This document shows, piece by piece, positions 1-8,696 of a stretch of 35,410 nucleotides of DNA (position 1 is its first letter; each line of letters opens with the position of its first letter). The stretch is from Gammaproteobacteria bacterium (GTDB taxonomy: Bacteria > Pseudomonadota > Gammaproteobacteria > Thiohalospirales > Thiohalospiraceae), in NCBI GenBank assembly GCA_015490535.1, contig WFXP01000132.1:1-35410 (forward strand). Reading direction: 5' to 3'. Position numbers and translations under genes: made by a program. The notes below the pieces were generated by a model that worked only from the letters and a program-made list of their open reading frames with translations, had not been told where the DNA came from and did no database searches.

Positions 1-66
1 ATTAAGGAGTATCTGGAGCATCATTTTGAGCCCAGGGTGGATGACAACTTCCGGACTGAAGCTTGA
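1..66 (+). CDS. C-terminal end of a probable IS200/IS605-type transposase (partial)
   Basis: The window opens inside an open frame that ends in TGA at 64-66; the visible tail is 21 residues, rich in His, Glu and Asp, and ends FRTEA. The fragment alone does not identify a family. The call rests on what follows: three perfect short hairpins within 70 bp, the last of the type found at the right end of IS200/IS605 elements. The rest of the gene lies outside the window. An unrelated gene ending here is possible. Confidence 0.45.
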   Translation: MKEYLEHHFEPRVDDNFRTEA

Positions 67-140
67 ACGGGTCTTTTGACCCGTATCCGGACTTTCAGTC
101 CATAAAACGAACCCACCAGCTTTAGCTGGTGGTTGTTGAG
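67..140 (+). mobile_element. Probable IS200/IS605-type right end with three hairpins
   Basis: Three perfect stem-loops follow the stop codon: CGGGTC/GACCCG at 68-83, GGACT/AGTCC at 89-101, and CCACCAGC/GCTGGTGG with loop TTTA at 113-132. IS200/IS605 elements lack inverted termini and use subterminal imperfect or perfect hairpins as recognition sites for a single-strand transposase, which fits the last hairpin and the following TTGTTGA. The hairpins could also act as a terminator. The element boundary near 139 is inferred from the switch to sequence of another repeat at 141. Confidence 0.5.
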
Positions 141-155
141 TACCTTGAAAGAGTA
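141..155. repeat. Fragment of the outer CTAG-type terminal repeat
   Basis: The 15 bases TACCTTGAAAGAGTA are identical to the terminal repeat seen intact at 23907-23921 and, as reverse complement, at 23660-23674 and 35234-35248. The fragment starts directly after the presumed IS200-type right end, so the insertion sequence may have landed in an older copy of the repeat. From 156 to the mutL stop at 254 I see no gene or clear signal. Confidence 0.6.
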
Positions 156-253
156 GCACGGCGGAGAGGCAGCCTTGCTGGACATCACCCAGCGATGGCC
201 CGTCTCGGCAATGGGCAGCTATCCCCGTGGAACGCTCCGCAGTTGAAGCCACG

Positions 254-2029
254 CTACCTGTCCGGCTCGGTGGGATGGCGAGACCGGTCCGCGCTCGGGA
301 ACATGCCTTGCAGATCCTCGGAGCGCAGCTCGACAACCATGTGTCGCTCTTCTCCCCCTTGGACCAGGGGGTGAACCTCCCGCAGCAGCTGCTGCAGCTG
401 ATCGCGGCTCGACCAGGTGGCAGAGGCCGCTCCGTGGCGGGCCAGCAGAGCACACAGATCCGGCGTCTCCCCCTCCCACCGCACCAGCTCGGCGAGAAGG
501 GACGGCACCAGCCGATTCACCTCGCACTCCCCCAACAGAGCAGGAAGCCGTCGCACCACCGCGCTGCCGGGAGAGGTGGATGTGACCTCCAGACCCAGCT
601 CCAGAAGCCGCTCTCCAAAACTATCCAGGGCCGCAGCGGAAGCGGGCTCCAGCTCTATCTGCTGCGGCAGCAGCAGAGGCTGAGACTCCACCCCGCTCCT
701 CTCTCTGGCCGCGTTGAGGCGCTCCCTAAGCACTCTCTCCCTGGCCACCCGGAGATCCACCAGCAGAAGCCGCCCTTCCTGCCGCACCAGGGCGTAGCGC
801 CCGAACAGCTCCTCCACCAGCTTCCAGGGAGAAACAGGGCTATCGGCAGCCACCCGCTCCCCCGCGCCCTCTCCCCCGCCCTCATGCAACCTCTTGTAGG
901 AGGCGATCTGCTCCCTCACCGTTGCGGTCCCGCCCTGCTCCGGGCGCCTCCTTTCCGAGGCTCTCGCGAGGGAGCATGAGGCCGCATCCTCCGCCTCCCT
1001 ATGGGTCCATCCCCCCCCTTCTCCCTGCGCCAACGCCTGTTGCAAACAGCTCAGCAGGAAATCGTGGACCAGGCGCCCCTCCCTGAACCGGACCTCATGC
1101 TTGGTAGGATGCACATTCACATCCACCTGCTCCGGCGCCATCTCCAGAAACAGCAGGTAAGCGGGGTGCCGCCCCTGGTAGATCCGCTCCTGATAGGCCT
1201 GGCGGACAGCGTGGTTCACCAGCCGATCACGGATGGAGCGCCCATTGAGATAGAAATACTGCATATCGGTCTGGCTGCGCGCAAAATCCGGTGTCGCTAT
1301 CCAGCCGTGCAGACGCATCCCCGAGGCCTCGAACCTGACATGGAGGGCATGTTGGAGAAACCCCTTGCCGCACAGTTGGGCCAGCCGCCTCTCCCGCTGC
1401 CGCCGGTCGGCGCAGGCATGCAAGCGATATACGCAGCGCTGCGCATTGTGGAGCGTGAAATCGATCTCGAAGCGGCTCAGCGCCATCCGCCGAAAAATAT
1501 CCTCCAGGTGACCCCGCTCGGTGCGCTCGCTGCGCAGGAAGCGGCGTCGCACCGGTGTGTTGAAGAACAGATCCCGCACCTCCACCGTGGTTCCCACCGG
1601 GTGCGGCCGGGGAACAGGCTCACCCTCCACCACGCTGCCGGCCACCTCCATGGCCCAGCCACACTCCATGTCCGCACTCCGCGAAACGATGCGGCAGCGG
1701 GAAACCGAGGCGATGCTGGCCAGGGCCTCGCCCCGGAATCCCATGCTGGAGATATGCTCCAGATCCCTCAGATCCTCTATCTTGCTGGTGGCGTGGCGGC
1801 TCACCGCCAGCATCAGATCGTCGCGATGGATACCGCAGCCATCATCCTGCACCCGAATCAGACCCACCCCGCCCCGCTCGATATCGACACGTATGGTGCC
1901 GGCTCCGGAGTCGAGGCTGTTCTCCAGCAGCTCCTTGAGTACGGAGGCGGGCCGCTCCACCACCTCTCCGGCAGCGATCTGGTTGGCCACCCGGGGAGGC
2001 AGGAGATGCACGCGGGGGGTGGCGCTCAT
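254..2029 (-). CDS. mutL: DNA mismatch repair protein MutL
   Basis: MutL is an ATP-driven dimer that links mismatch recognition by MutS to strand incision and unwinding. The N-terminal GHKL ATPase domain is textbook: NQIAAGEVVERPASV at about residues 16-30, ATP-site Glu33 and Asn37 in KELLENS, DDGCGI near 63 and GFRGEALASI near 97. The C-terminal dimerisation domain is of the E. coli kind; I see no endonuclease-type metal motif, which fits a methyl-directed system. At 591 aa it has normal length. In many gammaproteobacteria mutL directly follows amiB and precedes miaA-hfq. Here an extra gene separates it from amiB, and an IS-like end, not miaA, lies downstream. Confidence 0.97.
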   Translation of the reverse strand: MSATPRVHLLPPRVANQIAAGEVVERPASVLKELLENSLDSGAGTIRVDIERGGVGLIRVQDDGCGIHRDDLMLAVSRHATSKIEDLRDLEHISSMGFRGEALASIASVSRCRIVSRSADMECGWAMEVAGSVVEGEPVPRPHPVGTTVEVRDLFFNTPVRRRFLRSERTERGHLEDIFRRMALSRFEIDFTLHNAQRCVYRLHACADRRQRERRLAQLCGKGFLQHALHVRFEASGMRLHGWIATPDFARSQTDMQYFYLNGRSIRDRLVNHAVRQAYQERIYQGRHPAYLLFLEMAPEQVDVNVHPTKHEVRFREGRLVHDFLLSCLQQALAQGEGGGWTHREAEDAASCSLARASERRRPEQGGTATVREQIASYKRLHEGGGEGAGERVAADSPVSPWKLVEELFGRYALVRQEGRLLLVDLRVARERVLRERLNAARERSGVESQPLLLPQQIELEPASAAALDSFGERLLELGLEVTSTSPGSAVVRRLPALLGECEVNRLVPSLLAELVRWEGETPDLCALLARHGAASATWSSRDQLQQLLREVHPLVQGGEERHMVVELRSEDLQGMFPSADRSRHPTEPDR

Positions 2030-2145
2030 GGCGCTGTCGCACCCCGCCGTTCAGGGAGGCAGGCCTTACCGGAGGGAGAAATCATCGGCGGCGAAGAACA
2101 AAGCGGGGACCGAGCGACGCCCTTTGCCGGCCGAGTGCGCTCCTG

Positions 2146-3264
2146 TTACGCAATCTGTTCATTGAGCCTCTTCATGGCCACGGAAATTGCATTGAACACC
2201 AACATATCCGGTTTGACATAATGTTGATAGTAGACAGAATTGTTCAACATCAGCTCTGTTCTCAACTGCTGATCGGACAACAGTTTCATTGACTGCTCTA
2301 CGCACTCCTCTGGTGAGGAAAACTCCAGATAGTTGTGCCCCGGCTGAAAAAATCCCGGCACATCATAATTCAGCTTCTCTGAAACGATAGCTTTTGAGAA
2401 AGAGACATACTCCGCGAGCTTCCACCCTATGGAACCATGTAATCCCGTTGTAGCGACGCATATGGGAAACTCCTTCAGGATTTGAAGGTAGTTTTGCTTC
2501 TTCGCGCTTTGAGGATCGCCTAACAGCACATCCTTGTAATGCTCTCTTGTATATTCGTTGTGGACAAATCCACCAAAAAATTTCGGACCAAGCTCTTTGC
2601 GCAGCGCGCGGACACAATCTGCTCTAAACTCATTGATATGTATCCGTTCTTCGATTTTTTCCCTGGGACGTTCGGACCAATCATACGGATCATATGCGGT
2701 AACCATAAACAATACCTTGGGTTCGTGAGACACCGCAGGCAGGGAGTGAAGATCCCGCACTCTTGGGTAAAACTGGGTTCTGTTTTTTGTATCGATGGAC
2801 GATATTACACCGCCAAGTTTTCCTCGAACCGAATCGGGCAGCGATACGTTACGATGTAACGTCGTCATGCTGAAGCTGTTGGGAAGAACCCAGTAATTTA
2901 GTCCCAGAGGATAAATTTTGTCTTTGTACTCGGAACGCTGTTCACTGATGTAGTTTGGTGAAAAGGAGCGCTTGAAATAGATGTCGCAATTTTGCAGATC
3001 GTGCTCGTCTATTTCCCGGGAATCAAGGTTATCAAAGTAAAGGATCAATTTCTGTTTATTGCCAGATAGTAGCTCCACTGCCAAATGTGCATGTGCAGCA
3101 CTCTTTGGATACCTGTTGTGGAGCGCACCGTTTTTACCACAATTTACGAACTCTTGACCGAGTTTGACTATTCCATTTTCGGCGAGTATGTCGAAGCCCG
3201 TATAAAGTTGCTGTATATGCAGGCTACGAGAGTGACAGTAGAGGGTACACTTTATTTGAGCCAT
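2146..3264 (-). CDS. Putative glycosyltransferase-like protein, probably acquired
   Basis: This 372-aa soluble protein has no signal peptide. Its second half resembles the nucleotide-sugar-binding half of GT-B or exostosin-like transferases: a strand-rich stretch (PKVLFMVTAYDPYDW) leads to GLHGSIGWKLAEYVSFSKAIV and then PGFFQPGHNYLEFSSPEECV. That resembles the pattern in which a transferase binds donor sugar and 'blames' a late loop. I cannot name a substrate or acceptor. The gene is visibly richer in A and T than its neighbours and sits between amiB and mutL, which normally adjoin, suggesting lateral acquisition. An AGGGA lies 10 bases before the ATG. The leader 3265-3371 holds only short CTGCAG-containing repeats. 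Confidence 0.6.
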   Translation of the reverse strand: MAQIKCTLYCHSRSLHIQQLYTGFDILAENGIVKLGQEFVNCGKNGALHNRYPKSAAHAHLAVELLSGNKQKLILYFDNLDSREIDEHDLQNCDIYFKRSFSPNYISEQRSEYKDKIYPLGLNYWVLPNSFSMTTLHRNVSLPDSVRGKLGGVISSIDTKNRTQFYPRVRDLHSLPAVSHEPKVLFMVTAYDPYDWSERPREKIEERIHINEFRADCVRALRKELGPKFFGGFVHNEYTREHYKDVLLGDPQSAKKQNYLQILKEFPICVATTGLHGSIGWKLAEYVSFSKAIVSEKLNYDVPGFFQPGHNYLEFSSPEECVEQSMKLLSDQQLRTELMLNNSVYYQHYVKPDMLVFNAISVAMKRLNEQIA

Positions 3265-3371
3265 AAGGATCTTTCCCTGTAACCGTTCAGCTCACCCACC
3301 ATCCGCTCCCTGCAGGCGATAGTGCAGGAAAAACTGCAGCGCACGGGGAAAAGTCACGGATAAGGGATCTG

Positions 3372-4751
3372 TCAGCCACCCAGGGTGGCGGGAATCAGCA
3401 ACACCTCACCCGCCTTGAGCAGATCTCCCCGCAGGCCATTGCTGCGCCGCAGCTCCTCCACCCGCACCCGGTGACGGCGCGCTATGGTGGAGATGGTGTC
3501 ACCCGGCTGGATCACATATTTTTTTCCCTCCGAGCGCAGCGCAAGAGTCGTGCCTGGCGGTGGATACTTCATGAAATAGCTGCGTATCCCGCCCAGTATC
3601 GCACCGGCCAGCCTGCGCTGATGCCTGGCGCTGTTGAGCTTGCGCTCCTCGACCGGATTGGAGATAAAAGCGGTCTCTACCAGAATGGATGGTATGTCGG
3701 GCGATTTCAGCACCGCGAACCCGGCCTGCTCCACATGGTCCTTGTGCAACCGGTTCACCTTGCCAAGCTGCTCAAGGACCGTGGCGGCCACCATGTTGCT
3801 GGCCTCGATGGTAGCGGTCTGGGAGAGATCCAGCAGCACCGAGGCCAGTACCTCGTCCTTGTCATCAAGGCTCACCCCGCCGATCAGATCGGCGGCATTC
3901 TCTCTCTCCGCCAGCCAGCGGGCGGCTTCACTGCTGGCGCCGTGCTCCGACAGGGTAAACACCGACGATCCGCGCGCCCTGCGGTTCTTGAACGAATCGG
4001 CATGGATGGAGACGAACAGATCGGCCTTGTGCTCGCGGGCCCTCCTGATCCGATCCCGCAGCCCCAGGTAGTAGTCACCGTCCCGGATCATGACGGCGCG
4101 CATGCCAGGCTCCCTGTTTACCAATGCCTCCAACCTGCGCGCGATGGCCAGCACCACATCCTTTTCCCGCGTACGGTTCTGGCCGATTGCCCCCGGATCT
4201 TCACCGCCATGCCCCGCATCAATGGCTATCACCACGTCCCGACCCCGGCGTGGAGCCGGAGGATGGGCGGGTTTGGCCCTGCCGGCGGCCGCTCCCCCGC
4301 CGCCGCTCGCGGCCACAAGATCCACCACCAGCCGATGGCCATACCTGCGGTCGGGCTTCAGGATGAAACTGCTGGCGGTGACTGACCGGTTCATGTCCAG
4401 CACCAGCCGAAGATCCCGGCCATTGCGTGGCGCGCTGCGAATCTGTTTCAGCCACCCTCCGGAGGCAACCGCCATCGGGCGGCGTGCCCAGTCAACCCGT
4501 GCGTTGGAGAGATCCAGCACCACCCGCTCGGGGGCGGAAAGCCGGAACAGGTTGTGCCGTACCGGAGAGCTCAAATCGAACACCAGGCGCAGCTTCTCCG
4601 CCGAATGCCACAGGCGCACCCCCTGGATCTGCACCGGCTCCGCCCAGGCGGCGCAAGCGAGCAGCGCCAGGCAGGCTGCAGCGAATACCCTGCTTGCACC
4701 CCCTTTTGTCATCCGCAATATCATGGCCACCTGACGGGAATCGCTCCGCAC
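3372..4751 (-). CDS. amiB: N-acetylmuramoyl-L-alanine amidase, AmiB/AmiC type, with LysM
   Basis: This periplasmic zinc amidase cleaves the bond between MurNAc and L-Ala in the septal wall during cell separation. After a signal peptide (about residues 18-37, ending AWA) come an AMIN domain at roughly 40-150, a Pro/Gly-rich linker, and an Amidase_3 domain starting VIAIDAGHGGEDPGA. The expected zinc and catalytic residues are visible: His in AGHGG, Glu in TREKD, His in SIHADS and Glu in LVETAF. A LysM domain (YVIQPGDTISTIARRH) ends the protein and should bind peptidoglycan. Starts at residues 10 or 14 are also possible. It lies 59 bp after mlaB and may be read with the mla operon. Confidence 0.95.
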   Translation of the reverse strand: MRSDSRQVAMILRMTKGGASRVFAAACLALLACAAWAEPVQIQGVRLWHSAEKLRLVFDLSSPVRHNLFRLSAPERVVLDLSNARVDWARRPMAVASGGWLKQIRSAPRNGRDLRLVLDMNRSVTASSFILKPDRRYGHRLVVDLVAASGGGGAAAGRAKPAHPPAPRRGRDVVIAIDAGHGGEDPGAIGQNRTREKDVVLAIARRLEALVNREPGMRAVMIRDGDYYLGLRDRIRRAREHKADLFVSIHADSFKNRRARGSSVFTLSEHGASSEAARWLAERENAADLIGGVSLDDKDEVLASVLLDLSQTATIEASNMVAATVLEQLGKVNRLHKDHVEQAGFAVLKSPDIPSILVETAFISNPVEERKLNSARHQRRLAGAILGGIRSYFMKYPPPGTTLALRSEGKKYVIQPGDTISTIARRHRVRVEELRRSNGLRGDLLKAGEVLLIPATLGG

Positions 4752-4810
4752 CCCACGTCTTGAAACGGAAATTGCTATTATTTTAGATGGCTATGCATCC
4801 TATTTACAGT

Positions 4811-5110
4811 CTATTCTATATCCTTTCCAAAAGGAAGGACAGTATCAAGACCGCTGACCCGGGCTATCCTCAGCAGCTGCTCGGGAACCCCGCAGAACAG
4901 AATCCGGATCCCCCGCCTCCGCGCCCGCCGCAGCCAGCATACGAGCAGTGCCAGCCCGGCACTATCGGCGTGCGATACACCTCCCAGATCGATCTGCAGC
5001 CGCTTCCCCGCGGCGCCAGGCTCCATGCTGATGCTTTCCACCAGCTCCGGAACGGTGGTAAAGGTAAGCTCACCCGACATCCGCCACACCCCGCCGGGCA
5101 ACTTCTCCAT
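4811..5110 (-). CDS. mlaB: MlaB, STAS-domain subunit of the Mla phospholipid transporter
   Basis: MlaB is a small cytoplasmic STAS protein that binds the MlaF ATPase and stabilises the MlaFEDB inner-membrane complex. The 99-aa protein has the STAS core, with DLGGVSHADSAGLALLVCW containing the usual Asp-Ser-Ala-Gly turn. I chose the ATG at 5110 because GGGGAGG lies 5 bases upstream; longer starts at 5128 or 5158 would overlap or crowd mlaC. It is the last gene of mlaFEDCB. In E. coli ibaG and murA follow; here amiB does. Confidence 0.9.
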   Translation of the reverse strand: MEKLPGGVWRMSGELTFTTVPELVESISMEPGAAGKRLQIDLGGVSHADSAGLALLVCWLRRARRRGIRILFCGVPEQLLRIARVSGLDTVLPFGKDIE

Positions 5111-5138
5111 GCGCGCCTCCCCGCCCATCCGCCGCCAA

Positions 5139-5741
5139 TCAGCTGTTGTGCTCCGCAAGCCGGGTGATCAGGCTGTCCAGACCCTCTCGCCGGATCTCCT
5201 GGGCAAACGAGCTGCGGTAGTTGGCCACCAGACTGACCCCCTCCACCAGCACATCGTAGGCCTTCCAGCCATCCTTGCCCCTGAACAGGCGATACTCGAT
5301 CCGCACCGGCGTCGCGCCGCGGCGCAGCACTTCGGTGCGTACCGTGGCCTTTTTGGCCCCCTTCGCCAGCCGCGGCTGCTGATATCTGAACTCATCGTCC
5401 AAGAACTCCAGCAACGATGAGGCGTAGCTCTTCACCAGCAGTGTGCGGAACTCCTGCCTGAAACGGCGCCGCTGCTCCCGGGTGGCGGTGCGCCAGTATT
5501 TGCCCAGCACCCAGCGCGACATGCGGGTGAAATCGAAGTGCGGCAGGACGATCTCCTCCACCAGTTCATAGATTAGCCCCGGTTCATCCTGCAGCTGCGC
5601 ACGGCGCTCACGCAGAACCTTCAGCAAGCGTTCCGAGGTCTCCTGTACCAGAACGGCGGGATCGCTACCGGAGTCGGTCCAGCCGCTTCCCGGACACAAC
5701 AGAAGGACAAGTATGCCGATAAGCGCCAGACGGGGTCTCAT
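5139..5741 (-). CDS. mlaC: MlaC, periplasmic phospholipid-binding protein
   Basis: MlaC carries phospholipid across the periplasm between the outer-membrane MlaA complex and the inner-membrane MlaFEDB complex. A signal peptide spans about residues 1-22 (LALIGILVLLLCPGSGW). The mature part has family features: LVEEIVLPHFDFTRMSRWVLGKYWR, then RFRQEFRTLLVKSYASSLLEF, and KAYDVLVEGVSLVANYRSSFAQ near the end. At 200 aa it is of usual size. It starts directly after mlaD with no gap, consistent with one transcript. Confidence 0.95.
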   Translation of the reverse strand: MRPRLALIGILVLLLCPGSGWTDSGSDPAVLVQETSERLLKVLRERRAQLQDEPGLIYELVEEIVLPHFDFTRMSRWVLGKYWRTATREQRRRFRQEFRTLLVKSYASSLLEFLDDEFRYQQPRLAKGAKKATVRTEVLRRGATPVRIEYRLFRGKDGWKAYDVLVEGVSLVANYRSSFAQEIRREGLDSLITRLAEHNS

Positions 5742-6212
5742 CTACTGGTCATCTCCCTGCGACCGACTGAACAGAAACTGGCCGATGAGCTTCTCCAGCA
5801 CCAATGCGGACTGGGTGATTTCGATCCGGTCACCGTCCCCAAGGGTCTCCTCCTCGCCACCCGGCTCCAACCCGATATAGTTCTCCCCCAGCAGCCCGTC
5901 GGTAAGGATGCTGGCCGAGGTATCGGCGGGCAGAAAGTCATACCGGCTGTCGATGCGCATGGTCACCACGGCCTGAAAGCTCTCGCTGTCGTACTGGATA
6001 TCGCTCACCCTTCCGATGCGGACTCCCGCGATGCGGACCGGCGCTCGAACCGTCAGGCCGCCGATGTTCTCGAACGCGGCACTGATCCGGTAACCATCAC
6101 CCTGCGCGTAGCTGGTTATGTTGCTCACCTTCATCGCCAGCATCAGCAGGGCCGCCAGGCCCGCGGCAACGAACGCCCCAACCCAGATCTCCAGGGCTCG
6201 CGACTGCCTCAT
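5742..6212 (-). CDS. mlaD: MlaD, MCE-domain subunit of the Mla transporter
   Basis: MlaD is the substrate-binding MCE protein, anchored in the inner membrane, whose hexamer forms a lipid channel above MlaE. It has one N-terminal membrane segment (about residues 9-27, [19 protein letters not shown]) followed by the MCE fold: [29 protein letters not shown] and later [19 protein letters not shown]. At 156 aa its length is typical. Its start overlaps the end of mlaE by four bases, showing translational coupling. Confidence 0.95.
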   Translation of the reverse strand: MRQSRALEIWVGAFVAAGLAALLMLAMKVSNITSYAQGDGYRISAAFENIGGLTVRAPVRIAGVRIGRVSDIQYDSESFQAVVTMRIDSRYDFLPADTSASILTDGLLGENYIGLEPGGEEETLGDGDRIEITQSALVLEKLIGQFLFSRSQGDDQ

Positions 6213-6997
6213 GTATCGTCTCCAAACATCAATGCGGTCAGTATGAAATCCAGACCCAGCACCGCCAGCGAACTGTTCACCACCGTACGGGTGGTGGCTC
6301 GGGCCACCCCCTCGGAGGTGGGAGCCGCATCATACCCCTCGAAAACCGCGATCCAGGTAACCACGACACCGAATACCACGCTCTTGATCACCCCGTTGGC
6401 CAGGTCGTCGAACAGATCCACATTGGCCCGCATCTGGGACCAGTAAGCGTTGCTGTCCACCCCCAGCAGACCGGTGGCCACCAGAAACCCCCCGCTGATC
6501 CCGACGGCGCTGAAGATGGCGCTCAACAGCGGCAGGGAGATAATCCCGCCGGCCAGGCGCGGTGCGACAATGCGCCGCAGCGGATCCACCGCCATCATCT
6601 CCATGCTGGAGAGCTGCTCGGTGGCCTTCATCAGACCGATCTCGGCCGCCAGCGCGGATCCCGCCCGCCCCGCGAACAGCAGCGCGGTCACCACCGGACC
6701 CAGCTCACGCACCAGGCTGAGCGCCACCACCGGACCCAGCGACTGCTCGGCGCCAAAATCCACCATGGTGTTATACAGCTGCAAGGCAAGAACCATACCA
6801 ACAAACAGGCCGGCCACCACCACGATGGGCAGCGACAGCACGCCGATGGCGAACGTCTGCTGCACCACCAGACCCGGCCGCGCCAGCAACCCCGGCAGCC
6901 CCGGCACCACATGGAGCAGGAACAGGTTGCTGCGCCCGAGCCGCTCCAGGCGTTCCAGCGCCCACCGCCCCATACGCTGCAGCGTGAGGGCGATCAT
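6209..6997 (-). CDS. mlaE: MlaE, permease subunit of the Mla transporter
   Basis: MlaE is the membrane permease of the phospholipid ABC transporter. The 262-aa protein has several hydrophobic segments, including [20 protein letters not shown] and [17 protein letters not shown]. It also carries family patterns such as [32 protein letters not shown] and [21 protein letters not shown], which face the ATPase. It overlaps mlaF by four bases upstream and mlaD by four downstream. An aromatic or toluene-tolerance (Ttg2) role sometimes assigned to homologues is the same system. Confidence 0.95.
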   Translation of the reverse strand: MIALTLQRMGRWALERLERLGRSNLFLLHVVPGLPGLLARPGLVVQQTFAIGVLSLPIVVVAGLFVGMVLALQLYNTMVDFGAEQSLGPVVALSLVRELGPVVTALLFAGRAGSALAAEIGLMKATEQLSSMEMMAVDPLRRIVAPRLAGGIISLPLLSAIFSAVGISGGFLVATGLLGVDSNAYWSQMRANVDLFDDLANGVIKSVVFGVVVTWIAVFEGYDAAPTSEGVARATTRTVVNSSLAVLGLDFILTALMFGDDT

Positions 6998-7809
6998 CTG
7001 CTGCTTCCCGGCTCCAGCAGCTCCACGCCGAACTCGGGAGCCGGGTAGTGAAACGGCACCGGTCCGTCCGGCAGGCCGTTGAGAAACTGCCGGGTCCAGC
7101 GCGAGCCGGCGCGCTGCAGCTCATCGGGGGTGCCATGCTCCACCACCCTGCCCTCCGACAACAGGTAGAGGTAGTCGGCGATGGCGGCGGTTTCGTGCAC
7201 ATCGTGGGAGACGATGATGGTGGTCATACCCAGGGCGTCGTTGATCTCCCGGATCAGCTTCACCAGCACCCCCATGGATATGGGGTCCTGGCCGGAGAAG
7301 GGCTCGTCATACATGATCACCATGGGGTCCAGCGCAATGGCGCGGGCCAGCGCCACCCGGCGCGCCATTCCACCGGAGAGCGCCGCCGGCATCAGATCGC
7401 GCGCCCCCCGCAGTCCTACCGCCTGCAGCTTGATAAGCACCAGATCGCGAATCATCTCCTCCGGCAGCCGGGTGTGCTCGCGGAGGGGAAAGGCGACGTT
7501 GTCAAACACGCTCAGATCGGTCAGCAGGGCCCCGCTCTGGAACAGCATCCCCATACGCTTGCGCAACTCGTACAGCTGCCTCCGGGAGAGCCTGGACACC
7601 TCCATCCCGTCCACCCGTACGCTGCCGGAGGCGGGCTGCTCCTGGCCGCCGATGAGGCGCAGCAGGGTGGTCTTGCCGGTGCCGCTGGGCCCCATGATGG
7701 CGGTCACCCCACCGCGCCGGATGTCGATGTCTATACCGTCGAAAATGGTCCTTCCGGAGTATGCGAAACGCAGTCCGCGAATCTCCACCAGGGACGACCC
7801 ATCAGCCAT
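6994..7809 (-). CDS. mlaF: MlaF, ATPase subunit of the Mla transporter
   Basis: MlaF hydrolyses ATP to drive phospholipid movement between the membranes, keeping the outer leaflet asymmetric. All ABC ATPase motifs are present: Walker [10 protein letters not shown], signature [15 protein letters not shown], Walker [14 protein letters not shown] and the H-loop [10 protein letters not shown] use the ATG at 7809 (MADGSS), with AGGTGG about 12 bases upstream; a GTG five codons earlier at 7824 is the alternative. It is the first gene of mlaFEDCB and is divergent from mlaA. Confidence 0.96.
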   Translation of the reverse strand: MADGSSLVEIRGLRFAYSGRTIFDGIDIDIRRGGVTAIMGPSGTGKTTLLRLIGGQEQPASGSVRVDGMEVSRLSRRQLYELRKRMGMLFQSGALLTDLSVFDNVAFPLREHTRLPEEMIRDLVLIKLQAVGLRGARDLMPAALSGGMARRVALARAIALDPMVIMYDEPFSGQDPISMGVLVKLIREINDALGMTTIIVSHDVHETAAIADYLYLLSEGRVVEHGTPDELQRAGSRWTRQFLNGLPDGPVPFHYPAPEFGVELLEPGSSR

Positions 7810-7824
7810 TCTCGCCAGAACCAC

Positions 7825-7946
7825 CTACAGCTGCCTGCCAGAAGCGGGCATTGTACGCAGATTCGCCGACGGTTCAAAATAACCACTGGCTTGCGACCGG
7901 CCCATTTGGATAGAATGCCCTCTTTTCACCGGCTTGGAACCCCAGA
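7825..7946. promoter_or_regulatory. Divergent intergenic region between mlaF and mlaA
   Basis: This 122-bp gap separates two divergent units of the same pathway, so it must hold promoters for both. On the plus strand TTGCGA (7891-7896) and TAGAAT (7911-7916) look like sigma-70 hexamers, but their 14-bp spacing is too short for a confident call. No operator is recognised. Confidence 0.4.
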
Positions 7947-8693
7947 TTGTTGCGTAAAGTACACAAACCCATCCTGCTGACCGTCGCGGCCCTGCTGCTC
8001 CACGGCTGCGCCAGCTCCCCGGGCGGGAAATCCGGCGTGGATCCACTGGAGCGCTACAACCGCGCCATCCACTCGTTCAACCAGAAGGTGGACAGATATG
8101 TGGCGAAACCGCTGGCCGAAGGTTATCAGGCTGTGACTCCCGGCTTCGTGGACAAGGGGGTAACCAACTTTTTCGGCAACCTCGACGACATCGCCACCCT
8201 GTTCAACAGCCTCCTGCAGCTCAAGGGGACCAAGGCCATGACCACCTTGGGACGCATCACCATAAACAGCTCCCTCGGGCTGTTCGGACTGGTGGACGTG
8301 GCCACCGCCTTCGGCCTCCCCAGGCAGGACGAGGACTTCGGCCAGACGCTGGGCTACTGGGGGGTCCCCTCCGGACCCTATCTGGTGCTGCCCTTCTGGG
8401 GACCCAGTACGGTGCGCGACAGTTTCGGGCTGGCGGGAGACTACTTTACCGAGCCCTACACCTATCTTCCCGAGCAATCCACCCGATGGGGCCTGTTTGC
8501 CCTGGAGGTGGTGGATACCCGCGCCGATCTGCTTTCCGCGGGACGCATCCTGGAGCGTTCCACCTTCGATCCCTACGCCTTCCTCCGTGACGCCTACCTG
8601 CAGCGGCGCAGAAGCCAGGTTTTCGACGGCAACCCGCCCGGGATGGAGGAGGAAGATGACGATCTCCTGTTCGACCTGGAAGAGGAGGAGTAA
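7947..8693 (+). CDS. mlaA: MlaA (VacJ), outer-membrane lipoprotein of the Mla pathway
   Basis: MlaA sits in the outer membrane, extracts misplaced phospholipids from the outer leaflet and hands them to MlaC. The 248-aa protein starts at TTG (7947), or TTG one codon later, and has a lipoprotein signal with LLLHGC before the lipidated Cys. VacJ-family patterns follow: DPLERYNRAIHSFNQKVDRY, VTNFFGNLDDIATLFNSLLQ, DEDFGQTLGYWGVPSGPYLVLP and GPSTVRDSFG. The C-terminus is strongly acidic. In E. coli mlaA is elsewhere on the chromosome; here it lies next to mlaFEDCB, so all six mla genes are together. Confidence 0.95.
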   Translation: MLRKVHKPILLTVAALLLHGCASSPGGKSGVDPLERYNRAIHSFNQKVDRYVAKPLAEGYQAVTPGFVDKGVTNFFGNLDDIATLFNSLLQLKGTKAMTTLGRITINSSLGLFGLVDVATAFGLPRQDEDFGQTLGYWGVPSGPYLVLPFWGPSTVRDSFGLAGDYFTEPYTYLPEQSTRWGLFALEVVDTRADLLSAGRILERSTFDPYAFLRDAYLQRRRSQVFDGNPPGMEEEDDDLLFDLEEEE

Positions 8694-8696
8694 CCG

